Of a stretch of DNA of 64,000 nt, positions 53,253-61,281 are shown piece after piece (the first letter of the stretch is position 1; the number at the start of each line of letters is the position of its first letter). The DNA lies in contig NZ_CP009241.1 in the NCBI RefSeq assembly GCF_000758525.1, positions 2,108,001 through 2,172,000 on the forward strand, written 5' to 3'. A program made the translations under genes and the position numbers. The notes under the pieces are model-generated. The model was given only the letters and a program-made list of their open reading frames with translations. It was not told where the DNA came from and made no database searches. The DNA comes from Paenibacillus sp. FSL H7-0357. Its GTDB lineage: Bacteria; Bacillota; Bacilli; Paenibacillales; Paenibacillaceae.

Positions 53253-54749
53253 ATGGCTCAGCGTGCAGTATTAAATGCGGATATCCGCAAGGGAACAATC
53301 AACCGGAATATTTATGGACATTTCTCCGAGCATTTGGGACGTTGTATTTATGAAGGCATCTGGGTAGGTGAGGATTCGCCGATCCCGAACACGAACGGCA
53401 TCCGCAACGATGTTGTGGAAGCGCTTAAAGAAATCAAGATTCCGGTGCTCCGCTGGCCGGGCGGCTGCTTCGCCGATGAATATCACTGGAAAGACGGCAT
53501 CGGTCCGCGCGAAGGACGCAAACGGATGATCAACACGCATTGGGGCGGTACGGTGGAGAACAACCATTTTGGCACCCATGAATTTATGGAGCTATGCGCC
53601 ATGCTGGATTGCGAGCCTTATATCAACGGCAACGTCGGCAGCGGCACGGTTCAGGAAATGTCGGAGTGGGTGGAGTATCTGACGTTCAACGGCGTTTCGC
53701 CAATGGCGGAGCTGCGTCAGGAGAACGGCCGGCAGGAACCGTGGGCCGTGAAATATTTTGGCGTGGGCAATGAGAACTGGGGCTGCGGCGGAAATATGCG
53801 TCCTGAATATTATGCCGATCTGTACCGCCGGTATCAGACCTATGTGCGCAATTATGGAGACAATAAGATCCATCGCATTGCCTGCGGTCCGAATGTCGAT
53901 GATTATCACTGGATGGAGGTCCTGATGCGTGAAGCCACCCGCTATATGGATTCCATCACATTGCATTATTACACCATTCCGGGTCCTGCCTGGGAACAGA
54001 AGGGGGCGGCTACCGGATTTGAAACTGGCGAATGGTTCTCTACGCTGGAGAAGGCGCTGCGCATGGATGAGCTGGTAACCCGCCATAGTGTGATTATGGA
54101 CAAATATGATCCGGAGAAACGTGTGGGTCTCATTGTCGATGAATGGGGAACCTGGTATGATGTTGAGCCTGGAACCAATCCCGGCTTCCTCTATCAGCAG
54201 AACACGATCCGTGATGCGCTGGTTGCCGGTGTAACCCTCGACATTTTCCATAAGCACAGCGGCCGCGTTCGGATGGCGAATATTGCCCAGACGATCAACG
54301 TGCTGCAGGCTGTAATTCTTACTGAAGGCGAGAAAATGCTGCTGACTCCTACGTACCACGTATTCAACATGTACAAGGTGCATCAGGATGCGGAACTGCT
54401 TGATCTTTCTCTGGAGAGTGGCACCTATAGCTTCGAAGGCCGCGAGATTCCGGAAGTCTCGGCCTCAGCTTCCATTACGGCGGAGGGTGTAATTCATGTC
54501 AGCCTGTGCAACCTGAATCATGCTGCTGCAGCATCGCTTCCGCTGGAGCTGCGCGGACTTGCCGGGAAAGAGGTTGAAATTACAGGAACGACGCTGGCCG
54601 GAACAGCAATTGATGCCCACAATACATTCAGCCAGCCGGAGGCAGTGACGCCACAGCCGTTTACCGGCTTTAAGCTGGAAGGCGGCAAGCTTAACGTTGA
54701 GCTGCCTCCGATGTCGGTGACCGTGCTGGAAATTACCCCGAAGGCTTAA
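53253..54749 (+). CDS. Alpha-L-arabinofuranosidase, GH51
   Basis: 498 residues from ATG 53253 (AGAGGTGG upstream). The barrel carries the acid/base Glu174 in [11 protein letters not shown] and nucleophile Glu297 in [10 protein letters not shown]. It opens with [20 protein letters not shown] and [20 protein letters not shown], both GH51 hallmarks. A beta domain closes the protein. There is no signal peptide, so it acts inside the cell on imported arabino-oligosaccharides. Length is typical. It has its own promoter with AT-rich operator-like sites, probably controlled by the ArsR-type regulator 0.5 kb downstream. Confidence 0.94.
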   Translation: MAQRAVLNADIRKGTINRNIYGHFSEHLGRCIYEGIWVGEDSPIPNTNGIRNDVVEALKEIKIPVLRWPGGCFADEYHWKDGIGPREGRKRMINTHWGGTVENNHFGTHEFMELCAMLDCEPYINGNVGSGTVQEMSEWVEYLTFNGVSPMAELRQENGRQEPWAVKYFGVGNENWGCGGNMRPEYYADLYRRYQTYVRNYGDNKIHRIACGPNVDDYHWMEVLMREATRYMDSITLHYYTIPGPAWEQKGAATGFETGEWFSTLEKALRMDELVTRHSVIMDKYDPEKRVGLIVDEWGTWYDVEPGTNPGFLYQQNTIRDALVAGVTLDIFHKHSGRVRMANIAQTINVLQAVILTEGEKMLLTPTYHVFNMYKVHQDAELLDLSLESGTYSFEGREIPEVSASASITAEGVIHVSLCNLNHAAAASLPLELRGLAGKEVEITGTTLAGTAIDAHNTFSQPEAVTPQPFTGFKLEGGKLNVELPPMSVTVLEITPKA

Positions 54750-54762
54750 GGGAGCATCCGTT

Positions 54763-55038
54763 ATGAGCACTTTATCAACCTGCAAGGGCTGCCGGGAAGA
54801 GTATAAGGTGACGGATGCCCAGATTGCCCGGATTCTGGCTTCATCAATGTTCACCCCGGACAACACCGCTTCAGATGAAGTATACAGGGAGCGGGTTGCC
54901 CTTTGCTCAGCTTGTCCGAAGCTCCAGGATGGCGTAACATGCACAGCCTGCGGCTGTATCATTCCGGTAGTGGCCAAGCTGAAGGAGCGCGGCTGCCCGT
55001 TGCCGGGCGGCGGTTTGTGGAGTCCGGTCACGGAGTAG
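54763..55038 (+). CDS. Small Cys-rich protein (DUF6171-like)
   Basis: 91 residues with six Cys in CKGC, CSACPKL and CTACGCIIPVVAKLKERGCP, suggesting a metal-binding or iron-sulphur fold. The pattern and size fit the DUF6171 family, whose role is not known. AAGGGAG 10 bases upstream supports ATG 54763. It lies 13 bases after the arabinofuranosidase gene and is probably cotranscribed, though no functional link is evident. Confidence 0.7.
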   Translation: MSTLSTCKGCREEYKVTDAQIARILASSMFTPDNTASDEVYRERVALCSACPKLQDGVTCTACGCIIPVVAKLKERGCPLPGGGLWSPVTE

Positions 55039-55137
55039 CGTTCCGCCAAGCCGTTGGAGAGCCTTTGTCACAGAGGAAGCATCATCGGCTGTGAATACCG
55101 GAAAGAACCCCGTGGAGTCCCAGGCATACTGAAATTT

Positions 55138-55189
55138 TAAACGCCCTCATCACTCGTGGATACAATACCGCGAGGGATGGGGGCGTTTA
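55138..55189. terminator. Terminator-like hairpin between convergent genes
   Basis: AAACGCCC (55138-55145) pairs with GGGCGTTT (55181-55188), with inner CATC/GATG and CTCG/CGAG pairing. The T run is short. Confidence 0.55.
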
Positions 55190-55241
55190 TGTGAGAAGAG
55201 AAGAATATATGTGCGGACTTTACAGTGAAGGCGTCGCTTGG

Positions 55242-56219
55242 CTAGGAATCTGTCCCATTCCCATTGTCAGTACCTGCTGCTGCATCCCTTTTATCCGCGT
55301 CAGCACCATTGAATCCATCGGTATAGAACAGCTCTACGACCAGATCCTCGTTGTAATTGCCGAAGCCTTTGCCGAATAAGGTGAGCCCGCCGATATGTTC
55401 GGCATCCTCTTCCACCGAGAGCCTGAAGGTCCACTGCTTGTTGCGGATTGCAACCTGCTCCAGCGTAATGTCTGAGAGTTTTAAGCCGTCCATATAGGTT
55501 CCTTTTGGGGTAATGCGCAGCTGCTTGAGCAGGCCGTATTGATTGGTGTACGCCGGCCACCAGGCAGGGGTATATTTCCCCGGGCTGTCTCCGTAATCGC
55601 CTGGGCTAGTCCAATACCCGAGCTTCTGGCCATTTAGCGTGAACGCAATATCCGAAGGCCAATTATTATTGGTTGACGGTGCTTCGGAGGCAATCTCCAT
55701 CGTAATGATGAGCTCCTCCGGCTGCTGGCTGGACAACAGGAAGTTGGGTATTTTGTATTCGACATAACCTTTGCCAAACCAGAGAATTCCGGCATTCATC
55801 CGCTCCATATCCCAGAAATAACGGGGATCGTCGAAGCTGCCGATGATATGCTCGGTAGTGGCCAGTCCGCAGGTTGGCTCTATCTCAAAGTCGGAATAAT
55901 GTCCGACCGGTATTTCTTTCCGGTGACCCTTGCGCTCTGCTTTGGCCTGGAGTGGGAAGATAATCTCCACCCCTTCAGCGGCAAGAGAACAAATCTTCTG
56001 CAGTCCGCTTCGTCCGGGGGCCATATGGGTGCGGATCAGTCCGGCCGTTTCCAGCTTACGCACATGCATTGTCATAATGGCGCTGCTCAGCTTGACCGCT
56101 CCCGCCAATTCCTTTACGTTCATGGGCTGAACAGCAAGCAGCTGCAGCATTCGCAGACGTACAGCGCTTGAGAGCGCCTCGTACACCGGCAGGGAATCTT
56201 CGGTAAGATCAAGTTTCAT
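55242..56219 (-). CDS. ArsR-type regulator with a large C-terminal domain
   Basis: 325 residues. The N-terminal winged helix (about 8-85) shows LSSAVRLRMLQLLAVQPMNV, ELAGAVKLSSAIMTMHVRKL and ETAGLIRTH, typical of ArsR repressors. A beta-rich domain of about 210 residues follows, with many aromatics (WWPAYTNQYGLLKQLRI, GYVEYKIPNFLLSSQQPEEL), possibly a carbohydrate-binding sensor; normal ArsR proteins have about 100 residues. The acidic tail is GTDNGNGTDS. A GGAGG lies 12 bases before ATG 56219. Convergent with the arabinofuranosidase unit and sharing an operator-like 15-mer, it likely controls that gene. Confidence 0.75.
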   Translation of the reverse strand: MKLDLTEDSLPVYEALSSAVRLRMLQLLAVQPMNVKELAGAVKLSSAIMTMHVRKLETAGLIRTHMAPGRSGLQKICSLAAEGVEIIFPLQAKAERKGHRKEIPVGHYSDFEIEPTCGLATTEHIIGSFDDPRYFWDMERMNAGILWFGKGYVEYKIPNFLLSSQQPEELIITMEIASEAPSTNNNWPSDIAFTLNGQKLGYWTSPGDYGDSPGKYTPAWWPAYTNQYGLLKQLRITPKGTYMDGLKLSDITLEQVAIRNKQWTFRLSVEEDAEHIGGLTLFGKGFGNYNEDLVVELFYTDGFNGADADKRDAAAGTDNGNGTDS

Positions 56220-56253
56220 TTTCTGGGTACGCCTCCGGATTCAAGTTATATAG

Positions 56254-56268
56254 TTAATAATTATATTA
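56254..56268 (-). promoter_or_regulatory. Candidate operator before the ArsR-type gene
   Basis: TTAATAATTATATTA, the exact reverse complement of 53195-53209 in the arabinofuranosidase promoter. It lies 35 bases upstream of the regulator start, where it could act in autoregulation. Confidence 0.55.
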
Positions 56269-56343
56269 CTTAAATGGCTTTCTTACAACCCGTAGGGTTC
56301 ACCGGATGGTGTGCTGGAGAACTTTGCCGCTCCACTTTTATCA

Positions 56344-56373
56344 CAGACACCACCCGGCGAAGTCCACTATAAT
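56344..56373 (+). promoter_or_regulatory. Promoter of the cobalt/corrin operon leader
   Basis: CAGACA (56344-56349), 18 bases, TATAAT (56368-56373), placing the start near 56380, just before the riboswitch. Confidence 0.6.
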
Positions 56374-56395
56374 TGACAGGATAAATTAGCGATAA

Positions 56396-56570
56396 GACAA
56401 GGTGCCCTTGTAACTACAAGGGGTAACAGGGAATCGGGTGCAAATCCCGAGCGGTCCCGCCACTGTAAGGAAGAGCTGAACTTCAGCATGTCACTCGGCA
56501 AACAGCCGGGGAAGACGAAGGAAGGCGTTATGATTCCGAGCCAGGAGACCTACCTTGTTTGCGCGCACCA
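56396..56570 (+). promoter_or_regulatory. Cobalamin (AdoCbl) riboswitch
   Basis: Conserved elements appear in order: AGGTGCCCTTG with GGGGTAACAGGGAATCGGGTG, TGCAAATCCCGAGCGGTCCC, the B12 box GCCACTG (56459-56465), then CGGCAAACAGCCGGGGAAGA and GAGCCAGGAGACCTACCTTG. It precedes cbiM and should shut down the operon when adenosylcobalamin is abundant. The nearest terminator is about 190 bases downstream. Confidence 0.93.
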
Positions 56571-56763
56571 CGACTCTACGCGGATAGGAGCGGTGTACGA
56601 ATTGGTTAAAGAGATGAAGGCATGCAGTTTTGGAGACGGTGGATTTTGAAGATTTGGTGCAGAGCAAGTGCCAGCTTCAGCTCTCCCACATTACAATTCT
56701 GCGAATTCTCCGCGCTGTTGCAGCGGGACCACCATCTCTTACATATCTGATGACGTACATAGC

Positions 56764-56791
56764 ACTCCCACCCCCCGGGGCGGGAGTTTTT
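56764..56791 (+). terminator. Leader terminator before cbiM
   Basis: CTCCCACCCC pairs with GGGGCGGGAG (56765-56786) around a minimal CC loop region, followed by TTTTT. It is 43 bases before cbiM and is the likely off-switch of the riboswitch. Confidence 0.85.
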
Positions 56792-56834
56792 GATTTGATG
56801 CGGCACAAAATGACGAATCCATGGAGGGAAAAGG

Positions 56835-57599
56835 ATGAACAAACGCAAGTTTTGGAGTTTTGCTGCACTTATTGCCGGATTTACCGTTTATTTTTTGCTG
56901 AATGAGCCGGGCACGGCTAACGCGATGCATATTATGGAGGGGTTTCTGCCGGTAGGCTGGGCCGTATTCTGGTGGGCGGCGTTTCTGCCGTTTTTTGCCC
57001 TTGGAGTCCTTAAGCTGAAGAAAATGACCAAGGACAACCCGGAGCTGAAGCTGCTGCTTGGGCTGGCGGGTGCATTTACCTTTGTATTGTCGGCACTCAA
57101 AATGCCTTCCGTAACCGGAAGCAGCTCCCATCCTACAGGAACGGGACTTGGTGCTGTAATGCTGGGGCCGCTGCCGATGAGCGTAATCGGGTCTGTTGTA
57201 CTGCTGTTTCAGGCGCTGCTGCTGGCGCACGGGGGGATAACGACACTCGGTGCGAATGCATTTTCGATGGCGGTGGCCGGTCCTTTTGCCGGGTATGCGG
57301 TCTATAAGCTGCTGATGAAGGTGAATGGACGTGAAAAGCTGGCAGTCTTTATGGCGGCGGCAGTGGCTGATCTCATGACGTATGTGGTGACCTCGGTTCA
57401 GCTTGCAGTGGCTTTTCCGGCGGCAGACGGAGGTGTGCTGGCTTCTCTGATTAAGTTCGGCGGTATTTTTGCCGTGACGCAGATTCCGCTCGCCATCAGC
57501 GAGGGGCTGCTGACCGTGCTGCTCTGGAACTGGCTGAAATCCTACAGCCCGAATGAGCTGTCGCTGCTGAAACGGCAAACCAAGGGAGGAAGTCTGTGA
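56835..57599 (+). CDS. cbiM: Cobalt ECF transporter substrate component CbiM
   Basis: 254 residues. A cleavable or first membrane helix (about 7-24) is followed by [19 protein letters not shown], the conserved region whose histidine at the mature N-terminus binds cobalt. About seven membrane segments follow, with [20 protein letters not shown] and [18 protein letters not shown]. It captures Co2+ for the CbiMNQO transporter. GGAGGG precedes ATG 56835. The riboswitch controls it. Confidence 0.95.
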   Translation: MNKRKFWSFAALIAGFTVYFLLNEPGTANAMHIMEGFLPVGWAVFWWAAFLPFFALGVLKLKKMTKDNPELKLLLGLAGAFTFVLSALKMPSVTGSSSHPTGTGLGAVMLGPLPMSVIGSVVLLFQALLLAHGGITTLGANAFSMAVAGPFAGYAVYKLLMKVNGREKLAVFMAAAVADLMTYVVTSVQLAVAFPAADGGVLASLIKFGGIFAVTQIPLAISEGLLTVLLWNWLKSYSPNELSLLKRQTKGGSL

Positions 57600-57895
57600 T
57601 GAGCAACAAGTGGAAAAATGGATTGATGCTGCTGGCGGTGATTTTGCTGGTGGTGCTGCCTCTGCTGCTGGTGAACGGGGAATTCGGCGGGGCTGACGAT
57701 GCCGCAGAGGGTGTAATTACAGAGATTGATCCCGGTTATGAGCCCTGGTTCAAACCGCTGACCGAGCTGCCCGGCGAAACGGAAAGCATGCTGTTCGCGC
57801 TGCAGGCGGCGATCGGGGCCGGAGTGATTGGCTATTCCATCGGCCTGCTGAAAGGCAGACAGGACCGGCGCAAGCTTAATGATCAGAAGAATTGA
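57599..57895 (+). CDS. cbiN: Cobalt transporter subunit CbiN
   Basis: 98 residues with two membrane helices (about 7-25 and 68-86) around an external loop. The loop contains FGGADDAAEGVITEIDPGYE and PWFKPLTELPGETESMLFAL, the CbiN signature. It activates CbiM for cobalt uptake. ATG 57599 overlaps the cbiM stop (TGATG), with GGGAGGA upstream. Confidence 0.93.
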   Translation: MSNKWKNGLMLLAVILLVVLPLLLVNGEFGGADDAAEGVITEIDPGYEPWFKPLTELPGETESMLFALQAAIGAGVIGYSIGLLKGRQDRRKLNDQKN

Positions 57896-58670
57896 TGCGT
57901 TATCCTACAGCAATGCGCTGAGGCAGCTGCCCGCGATGTGGAAAAGCCTGTTCGCAGCAGTCATGTTCATCCTTTCCTATGCACTTCATCCGGTCTTGCA
58001 GCTTGTGATTGCGGGCTGGATGACCGTGTGGTGTGTCCTGTACGCCAAAATCCCGCTGCGCGCCTACGGCCTGCTGTTTGGTACGGCACTTTTGTTCTTT
58101 TGTCTGAGCCTGCCGGCCCTATTGCTTGAAATTGGCCTTCCAACTGCCGGTGAGGCGGTAATATCCTTGCAGCTCCCGGCTTTGACTCGTTCGCTATACA
58201 TTACGGCGGAGGGGCTACACCGGGCAGGATTGCTGCTGGCGCGCGTGTTGGCCTGCCTGACCTGCTGCTTATTTATCATATTTACAACACCGTTCGGAGA
58301 ATTGCTGCAGGTACTCCGCAGGCTGCGGATGCCGCAGATCGTACTGGAGCTCATGCTGATTATGTACCGTTTTCTGTTCCTGCTGAGCGATACAGCACAT
58401 GGAATGATGCTGGCCCGGCGGCTGCGCGGCGGCAGAAGAGGACGGGTGGCCAAACTGCGGGAAGTTGCGGGAATGGCGGGCTCGCTGTTTGCCAATACGA
58501 TGCACCGCTACTATGGGCTGTCGCAAGGGCTGATAACCCGGGGGTACATGGGTGAGATCATTTTGCCGCCTTATGTGTCACGCCCGGTGCCGCGCAGATT
58601 CGCGGTTCAGGCCTGCACCGGTATTTCCCTGCTGCTGCTCGCTCAGCTATGGATCTTGCGGAGCTGGTGA
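57879..58670 (+). CDS. cbiQ: Cobalt ECF transporter membrane coupling protein CbiQ
   Basis: 263 residues with about five membrane segments and the ATPase-coupling motifs around RGGRRGRVAKLREVAGMAGS and LITRGYMGE, which hold the Ala-Arg-Gly-type helices that contact CbiO. It links cobalt capture by CbiM to ATP hydrolysis. The gene overlaps the end of cbiN by 17 bases. A frame-consistent alternative start was not found. Confidence 0.93.
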   Translation: MIRRIDALSYSNALRQLPAMWKSLFAAVMFILSYALHPVLQLVIAGWMTVWCVLYAKIPLRAYGLLFGTALLFFCLSLPALLLEIGLPTAGEAVISLQLPALTRSLYITAEGLHRAGLLLARVLACLTCCLFIIFTTPFGELLQVLRRLRMPQIVLELMLIMYRFLFLLSDTAHGMMLARRLRGGRRGRVAKLREVAGMAGSLFANTMHRYYGLSQGLITRGYMGEIILPPYVSRPVPRRFAVQACTGISLLLLAQLWILRSW

Positions 58671-58740
58671 TTTCTTGATTGGGGAATCGGCCAACGGCAG
58701 GAGTTAAAGTGGAGACTGAACTAAGAGTAAGGAGATTGCA

Positions 58741-59583
58741 ATGAATAATGAATATAGCCTGGTCTTTGAGGGGGTCGCCTTCAGTTATCCGGACACGGCG
58801 GAACCTGCGCTGCGGGAGCTGACTGTCTCCATCCCCAAAGGACGAAAAACAGCAGTGCTCGGCCACAACGGCTCCGGCAAATCAACCTTGTTCCTGCATG
58901 CCGTTGGCGTACTGCGTCCGCAGAAAGGCAAGGTGCTGCAGGGCGGTACCCCGCTAACCTATTCCAAAAAAGAGCTGGCCGCCCTGCGCCGCCGCGTGGG
59001 CCTCGTCTTTCAGGACCCCGAGCAGCAGCTGATTCTTAGTACGCCTATCGAGGATATTTCTTTCGGACTGCGGGGGACGGGCATGGATGAGGCCGCTATT
59101 CAGAAGCGCTGCCTGGAAGTGCTGGAGCAGCTGAATCTGCTGGCTCTGCAAGATAAGCCGGTTCATCAGCTCAGTCTGGGCCAAAAAAAGCGCACGGCGC
59201 TCGCAGGGGTCATGGCGATGGAGCCGGAGCTGATTTTGCTGGATGAGCCGACCTCCTATCTGGACCCGCTCTCCGAGAGACAGCTGCTTGCTGGACTTGA
59301 GAGCATTTATGCCAAGGGCACCACGGTGGTCATGGCGACGCATGATATGAATCTGGCCTACCGCTGGGCAGACTGGATCATCGTGCTGGATAAAGGCGCC
59401 TGCCGGGTAGCCGGATCGCCGGAGGATATTTTTGCAGACGGGGAAGACATGCGGGCGATCGGTCTTGACCTGCCGCTGCTCGCCGATATATGGCATAGCC
59501 TGCCCGGCCGTTTGACTGCCGGGCAGACTGCTCCCCGGAATGCAGAAGAGTTCAAAGCCATTCTGAAGCGGGAAATTCAATAG
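58741..59583 (+). CDS. cbiO: Cobalt transporter ATPase CbiO
   Basis: 280 residues. Walker A is GHNGSGKST (residues 41-49), the Q-loop is VGLVFQDPEQQL, the signature is LSLGQKKRTALAGVMAME, Walker B is LILLDEPTSYLDP, and the switch His is in ATHDMNLAYRW. It hydrolyses ATP to drive cobalt uptake through CbiMNQ. AAGGAG precedes ATG 58741. Family length is normal. Confidence 0.95.
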   Translation: MNNEYSLVFEGVAFSYPDTAEPALRELTVSIPKGRKTAVLGHNGSGKSTLFLHAVGVLRPQKGKVLQGGTPLTYSKKELAALRRRVGLVFQDPEQQLILSTPIEDISFGLRGTGMDEAAIQKRCLEVLEQLNLLALQDKPVHQLSLGQKKRTALAGVMAMEPELILLDEPTSYLDPLSERQLLAGLESIYAKGTTVVMATHDMNLAYRWADWIIVLDKGACRVAGSPEDIFADGEDMRAIGLDLPLLADIWHSLPGRLTAGQTAPRNAEEFKAILKREIQ

Positions 59584-59706
59584 AATGATTGCGTCAATGA
59601 CAGAGGTGAATGCTGTTTGGGCAGAAGCATCTGCTATATATAGAGCGTTGTAGCAAGCAGCAGGGGAAGCATGAAATCAGGTTATTTTGTGGACGGGGGA
59701 AAAAGG

Positions 59707-61281
59707 ATGGAAAAACAAGGAAAGCTGCTGATTATCGGCTTTGGCCCCGGTGCCCTGGAGCATATTACAGGCCGCGCACTGGCTGCGCTTGAGGAAAGTG
59801 AAGCTGTCATCGGCTATAACACCTATGTAGAGCTGATCAAGCCGCTGCTGAAGCATCAGGAAATTGTCGGTACCGGTATGACCGAAGAGGTCAGCCGGGC
59901 CCAGGAAGCGGTGCGCAGGGCGGAAGCAGGACAGAGCATTGCGGTCATTTCCAGTGGGGATGCAGGTGTGTACGGGATGGCCGGACTGGTGTACGAGGTG
60001 CTGATCGAACGGGGCTGGAAGCGTGCGGGCGGTGTGGAAGTTGAGGTGATTCCCGGAATATCGGCGATCCAGTCCTGCTCCTCACTGCTGGGAGCGCCGA
60101 TTATGCATGATGCCTGCACGATCAGTCTGAGCGATCATCTAACGCCGTGGGAGAGCATCGCGGCGCGTGTCGATGCGGCGGGTGCGGCGGATTTTGTAAT
60201 TGCCTTCTATAATCCGCGCAGCGGCAAACGGACGCGGCAGATTGAGGAAGCCCGCAGCATTCTGCTTCGCTACCGCGATCCTTCCACGCCGGTCGGCATT
60301 GTCAAAAGCGCCTACCGTGACCGCCAGCAGACGGTTGTAACTACGCTGCAGAATATGCTGGAGCATGAGATCGGCATGCTCTCCACAGTTGTGGTCGGCA
60401 ACTCCGCGACTACCGTCTATGAAGGTCTGATGGTGACGCCGCGCGGCTATGAGCGCAAGTACAGTCTTGGCGCCGAGACGCAGGCGCTGAAGCCGCATGA
60501 GCGGCTGCGGACAGCGGCAGAGCCGTGGTCGCTGGCTGCGGCAGCGGTTGCCGCAGAGGCCGCAGCAGAGGTGAATAACGCTGCTGGCCCTATGGGCAGC
60601 GCGGCGGCTGCGGAGAGCGGAGCTGCTTCTGCAGCGGCCCGGACGGAGCTGCCTAAGGCTTTTGCTTCCGCCGTTTCGCCGGCGGGGCAATTCGAAGCCT
60701 CCGAACTGGAGGTTTCGCCGGCACTTGGCAGCCATAGATATAGCGGCGCCCAGATGGCGCTGCTTGCGGAGCTTGCAGGCGATGAAGGTCAGCTGGTATA
60801 TACGCGGGACGGACATTTTTTGCTGCGCAGCAGTGGGGCTGAGCAGGAGGATAAGGCGTACCGGCTGGCAGAGGCCGGGCTGAATGTGAGCCTGCCAGGG
60901 AATTTTGTGAGAGTGAAAACTTGCGGCTTCTGTGAATTAAGAAAGGAAGACGGACTTAATGCAGCTATCCGCCTTCATAAGCATCTCCACGGACGGCCGG
61001 TGCCGCGGGAACTACAGATCGGTGTAGCTGGTTGCGGCATGGCCTGCAGCTCAGCCGTGCTGGAGGATATCGGCGTAGTGTTCTCCAAGGGCAGCTTCGA
61101 GCTGTATCTTGGCGGGAAGAAGTCGGGAAGAGGCGCACATGCAGGCAGCCTGTTCCGAGAAGGAATGAATGAAGATGAGCTCATAACCGCAGTTACAGCG
61201 ATTGCCCTGCGATACGCTTCGCAGGGCAAAATCAATGAACGGTTTTATACATTTTTTCAGCATGGGGGTCACAACGAATGA
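59707..61281 (+). CDS. cbiH60: Precorrin-3B C17-methyltransferase with Fe-S domain (CbiH60-like)
   Basis: 524 residues from ATG 59707 (GGGGGAA upstream). Residues about 1-245 are a CobJ/CbiH methyltransferase (IIGFGPGALEHITGRALAAL, VISSGDAGVYGMAGLVYEV, FYNPRSGKRTRQIEEA). An Ala-rich linker of about 80 residues follows. The C-terminal domain (about 345-520) resembles a half nitrite/sulphite reductase module with Cys406, Cys409, Cys443 and Cys447, able to hold a [4Fe-4S] cluster. Bacillus megaterium CbiH60 has the same two-part build and performs ring contraction of cobalt-factor III. It overlaps cbiX by four bases. Confidence 0.88.
   Translation: MEKQGKLLIIGFGPGALEHITGRALAALEESEAVIGYNTYVELIKPLLKHQEIVGTGMTEEVSRAQEAVRRAEAGQSIAVISSGDAGVYGMAGLVYEVLIERGWKRAGGVEVEVIPGISAIQSCSSLLGAPIMHDACTISLSDHLTPWESIAARVDAAGAADFVIAFYNPRSGKRTRQIEEARSILLRYRDPSTPVGIVKSAYRDRQQTVVTTLQNMLEHEIGMLSTVVVGNSATTVYEGLMVTPRGYERKYSLGAETQALKPHERLRTAAEPWSLAAAAVAAEAAAEVNNAAGPMGSAAAAESGAASAAARTELPKAFASAVSPAGQFEASELEVSPALGSHRYSGAQMALLAELAGDEGQLVYTRDGHFLLRSSGAEQEDKAYRLAEAGLNVSLPGNFVRVKTCGFCELRKEDGLNAAIRLHKHLHGRPVPRELQIGVAGCGMACSSAVLEDIGVVFSKGSFELYLGGKKSGRGAHAGSLFREGMNEDELITAVTAIALRYASQGKINERFYTFFQHGGHNE

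Noticed and set aside
55191..55379. 62-codon plus-strand frame near the ArsR-type gene
   Set aside because: Most of it lies inside the 3' end of the regulator gene on the other strand, with no family match.
56630..56905. 91-codon plus-strand frame in the cobalt operon leader
   Set aside because: It crosses the leader terminator and the start of cbiM in another frame and has no ribosome site.
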